Under the pieces are notes generated by a model, which saw only the letters and a program-made list of their open reading frames with translations, made no database searches and was not told the origin of the DNA. Both the position numbers and the translations under genes were made by a program. A stretch of DNA of 64,000 nt, taken from NCBI RefSeq assembly GCF_047495875.1, contig NC_092461.1, positions 44,595,601-44,659,600 on the forward strand. The letters are read 5' to 3'. The DNA is from Pithys albifrons albifrons. Taxonomy: Eukaryota > Chordata > Aves > Passeriformes > Thamnophilidae. Positions 62,040-64,000 of this stretch are shown in pieces. Every line of letters begins with the position of its first letter. Within the stretch, counting starts at the first letter, position 1.

Positions 62040-62245
62040 GAAGATTAGGCAGTGTTCCAATGACAAACAATGGAAGAGGCTGCCTAGAGAAGTGGTGGAG
62101 TCACCATCCCTGGAGGTGTTTAGAAGATGTGTAGATGTGGTATTTAAAGACATGGTTTAGTGGTAGGCTTGGCAGCCCTGGCTTAACAGTTTTACTTGAT
62201 GATCTCAAAGGTCTTTTCCAGCCTAAATATCTGATCCCATGATTC
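62040..62245 (+). mobile_element. CR1 LINE 3' end (+)
   Basis: 'tggaagaggctgcctagagaagtggtggagtcaccatccctggaggtgttta', 'gacatggtttagtggtaggcttggcagccctgg' and 'cttgatgatctcaaaggtcttttccagcctaaat' are typical of a CR1 3' end in + orientation. It finishes in a decayed tail 'ccatgattct'. Confidence 0.93.
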
Positions 62246-64000
62246 TCACCAATGAAGAGACAAGGATTTGCTCAGGTATTTCAGGTTCACTTCCTTTAGG
62301 ATAATGCAAAGTCTCTTCGATGGACTGTAGATGTGTTAATTGCTACTAATAATAAAATTGAGAAGTGGGGAAGTACTGTAATTTCTATTTTATAAGCAGT
62401 ACCAATCATTAAAAATGCATTTCTGATAATGCTGGAATTCAATTTTGGGTGTTCTTAGATGTCTAAACTATATGGAATATCCTCTCACATGGAAAGGACC
62501 TTTATTAACTACCAATTCACCAGGTCTCATTAAAATTTGACTGAAGTATAGCTATTGAATTACAGTAACACATTGAGGCACAGTAAAATCGTATTTTAAA
62601 TTTTGAGTAATGTGGTAAAAGTCTGTCCAGATTGTTTTTCATTGAAGATGTTAGTATTTTATGAAAGTACTTCTGATCACAAGTCTTACGTTGGAGAGAA
62701 ATGATGAAATTACGGTATTATACTTGTCACAAATGTACATGAATTCTGAAAATTTTTCTTCAATAAAGAAGTTAATTAGAATTTTCAAGTGTTAACAAAT
62801 GATGAGAGAATCTGTCCTGTAAATAACTAGGTAAATAATTTTAAAGAATTATTACTATGGAGATCATGAAAAAGCAAAAAAGAAATGCCCCATCAATTAA
62901 TGGGATTTTAATATATTTTTTCTAATCAGCCACAAGTGTATTATTTGTGTTTACCAGTGGAATGATTCTTCTGGGATTAGAAGTATCAATGGTGAAGTTA
63001 TTATAATGAAAATGCATAAAAAATTACATGGAAGATGGAACATAATTGAGTACTCTAAAAAGCATGTAAATCTTTTCTTCTGTGAGCCATGCAGTCTTTG
63101 CCTGAAATATGATACATAGCAAATAAATCAGTTGTTTTATAATTTTATTTTTTATTTTAATATTTAAAATAATTATATTTCCCCCAGAAAATTGCTGAAG
63201 AATATGAAGAACTGGTTTGAATATATCTGGTTTACATTTTAATCATGTAAAAACCTTTATCTTCGGATTTATCATAGTTAATCAGGAAACCTATCCAAGT
63301 GTTTAATCTGCTGGTTTTACTGGGCCTTGCTTGATAGGAAGGTTCAGAACCAAAAACTGAAGTTAAGTGTCATTTAAATAGGATTATACTTCCTAAATTG
63401 CAGTCCTGATTATTCCTGCTCTGCTGATGTTAATCACAGAAGTAGCTAAATTCCAAAGCCTTTTCAGTACTTGCCATTAAGTTTCCCTGGGTTCCTACAG
63501 TTCTGAGCCATATATACATGGACCCAGAAACGTGAGTCTTCTCCAGCCTACTTAGCCTCACACCCAAGGGAATTTAAAACTGAATGCTATATTTTTTTTT
63601 GTCTATTTGACAAGATGAGTACTATGAAGGCATGTGTTAAGTATCATTGAAAAGGAATAGAGGAGGAAAAGGAAAGGAAATGGTGGATTTTCTTTCATCC
63701 ATCAGTCACAGCACTTTTTCAGGATATTTGGAAGTTTGCTTTCAACAGCTTGGTCTGACAGTTCCTGCAAGTGACTTTTAATGCAATATGCACCTGGGCA
63801 CTGGTTTCTGTAACACACATTTGGAAATTAAGTGCACAAGATGAAACTCAATCTTTTAGTATGCTTGCTGTGTTGCGTGTGCATGTATCCAATATCCTAC
63901 ATTGCAGACTGTCTCCAGCAAACAGAGAGTGTTGGAATCTTCTGAATATGCTCTAATCCAGCCGTCAGTATACTCTCTTAGGGGGAGAATGTATGTCACT

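Noticed and set aside
61669..62160. 163-codon open frame, + strand
   Set aside because: It runs through CR1 fragments of opposite orientation; the 'protein' is CR1 read in the wrong strand and then in the 3' region.

Overview
The window is vertebrate nuclear DNA, very probably from a bird and plausibly a songbird. It is strongly AT-rich and CpG-poor, has no compact ORFs, and holds a few short exons in introns of 9-20 kb. It carries many CR1 (chicken repeat 1) LINE fragments in both orientations, several ending in the typical 3' tail of repeated ATTCTATG-like octamers, together with avian-type endogenous retrovirus LTRs.

One protein-coding gene is visible, on the + strand, and the whole window lies inside it. 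It is a CUB-and-Sushi multiple-domain gene, most likely CSMD3. Five exons are supported: 1944-2249 (Ser/Thr/Ala-rich linker, probably a cassette exon), 20564-20651 and 29576-29700 (one complete Sushi/CCP module split over two exons), and 39899-40020 and 59811-59914 (first two thirds of the following CUB domain). Reading frames join exactly across all four introns (phases 1, 2, 1, 0, leaving phase 2 at the last donor). Earlier exons (signal peptide and first CUB) and later ones (rest of the CUB domain onward) lie outside the window. The product is a very large, type I, mostly extracellular membrane protein of neurons.

Layout: 1-1943 is upstream intron; 2250-20563 is an 18.3 kb intron with a CR1 and microsatellites; 20652-29575 is an 8.9 kb intron with two CR1 copies, one long and ancient; 29701-39898 is a 10.2 kb intron with CR1 fragments and three LTR-like insertions; 40021-59810 is a 19.8 kb intron with an inverted pair of related LTRs, a separate solo LTR with target duplications and several CR1 fragments; 59915-64000 is the start of the next intron, with a mixed-orientation CR1 cluster.

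I found no tRNA, rRNA, CRISPR array, operon or intact transposon gene, and no evidence of an undescribed biological system. The points most worth checking are the cassette linker exon, two very regular G-quadruplex motifs, the inverted LTR pair and the composite CR1 cluster. All identifications were made by eye; no database search or alignment was run.
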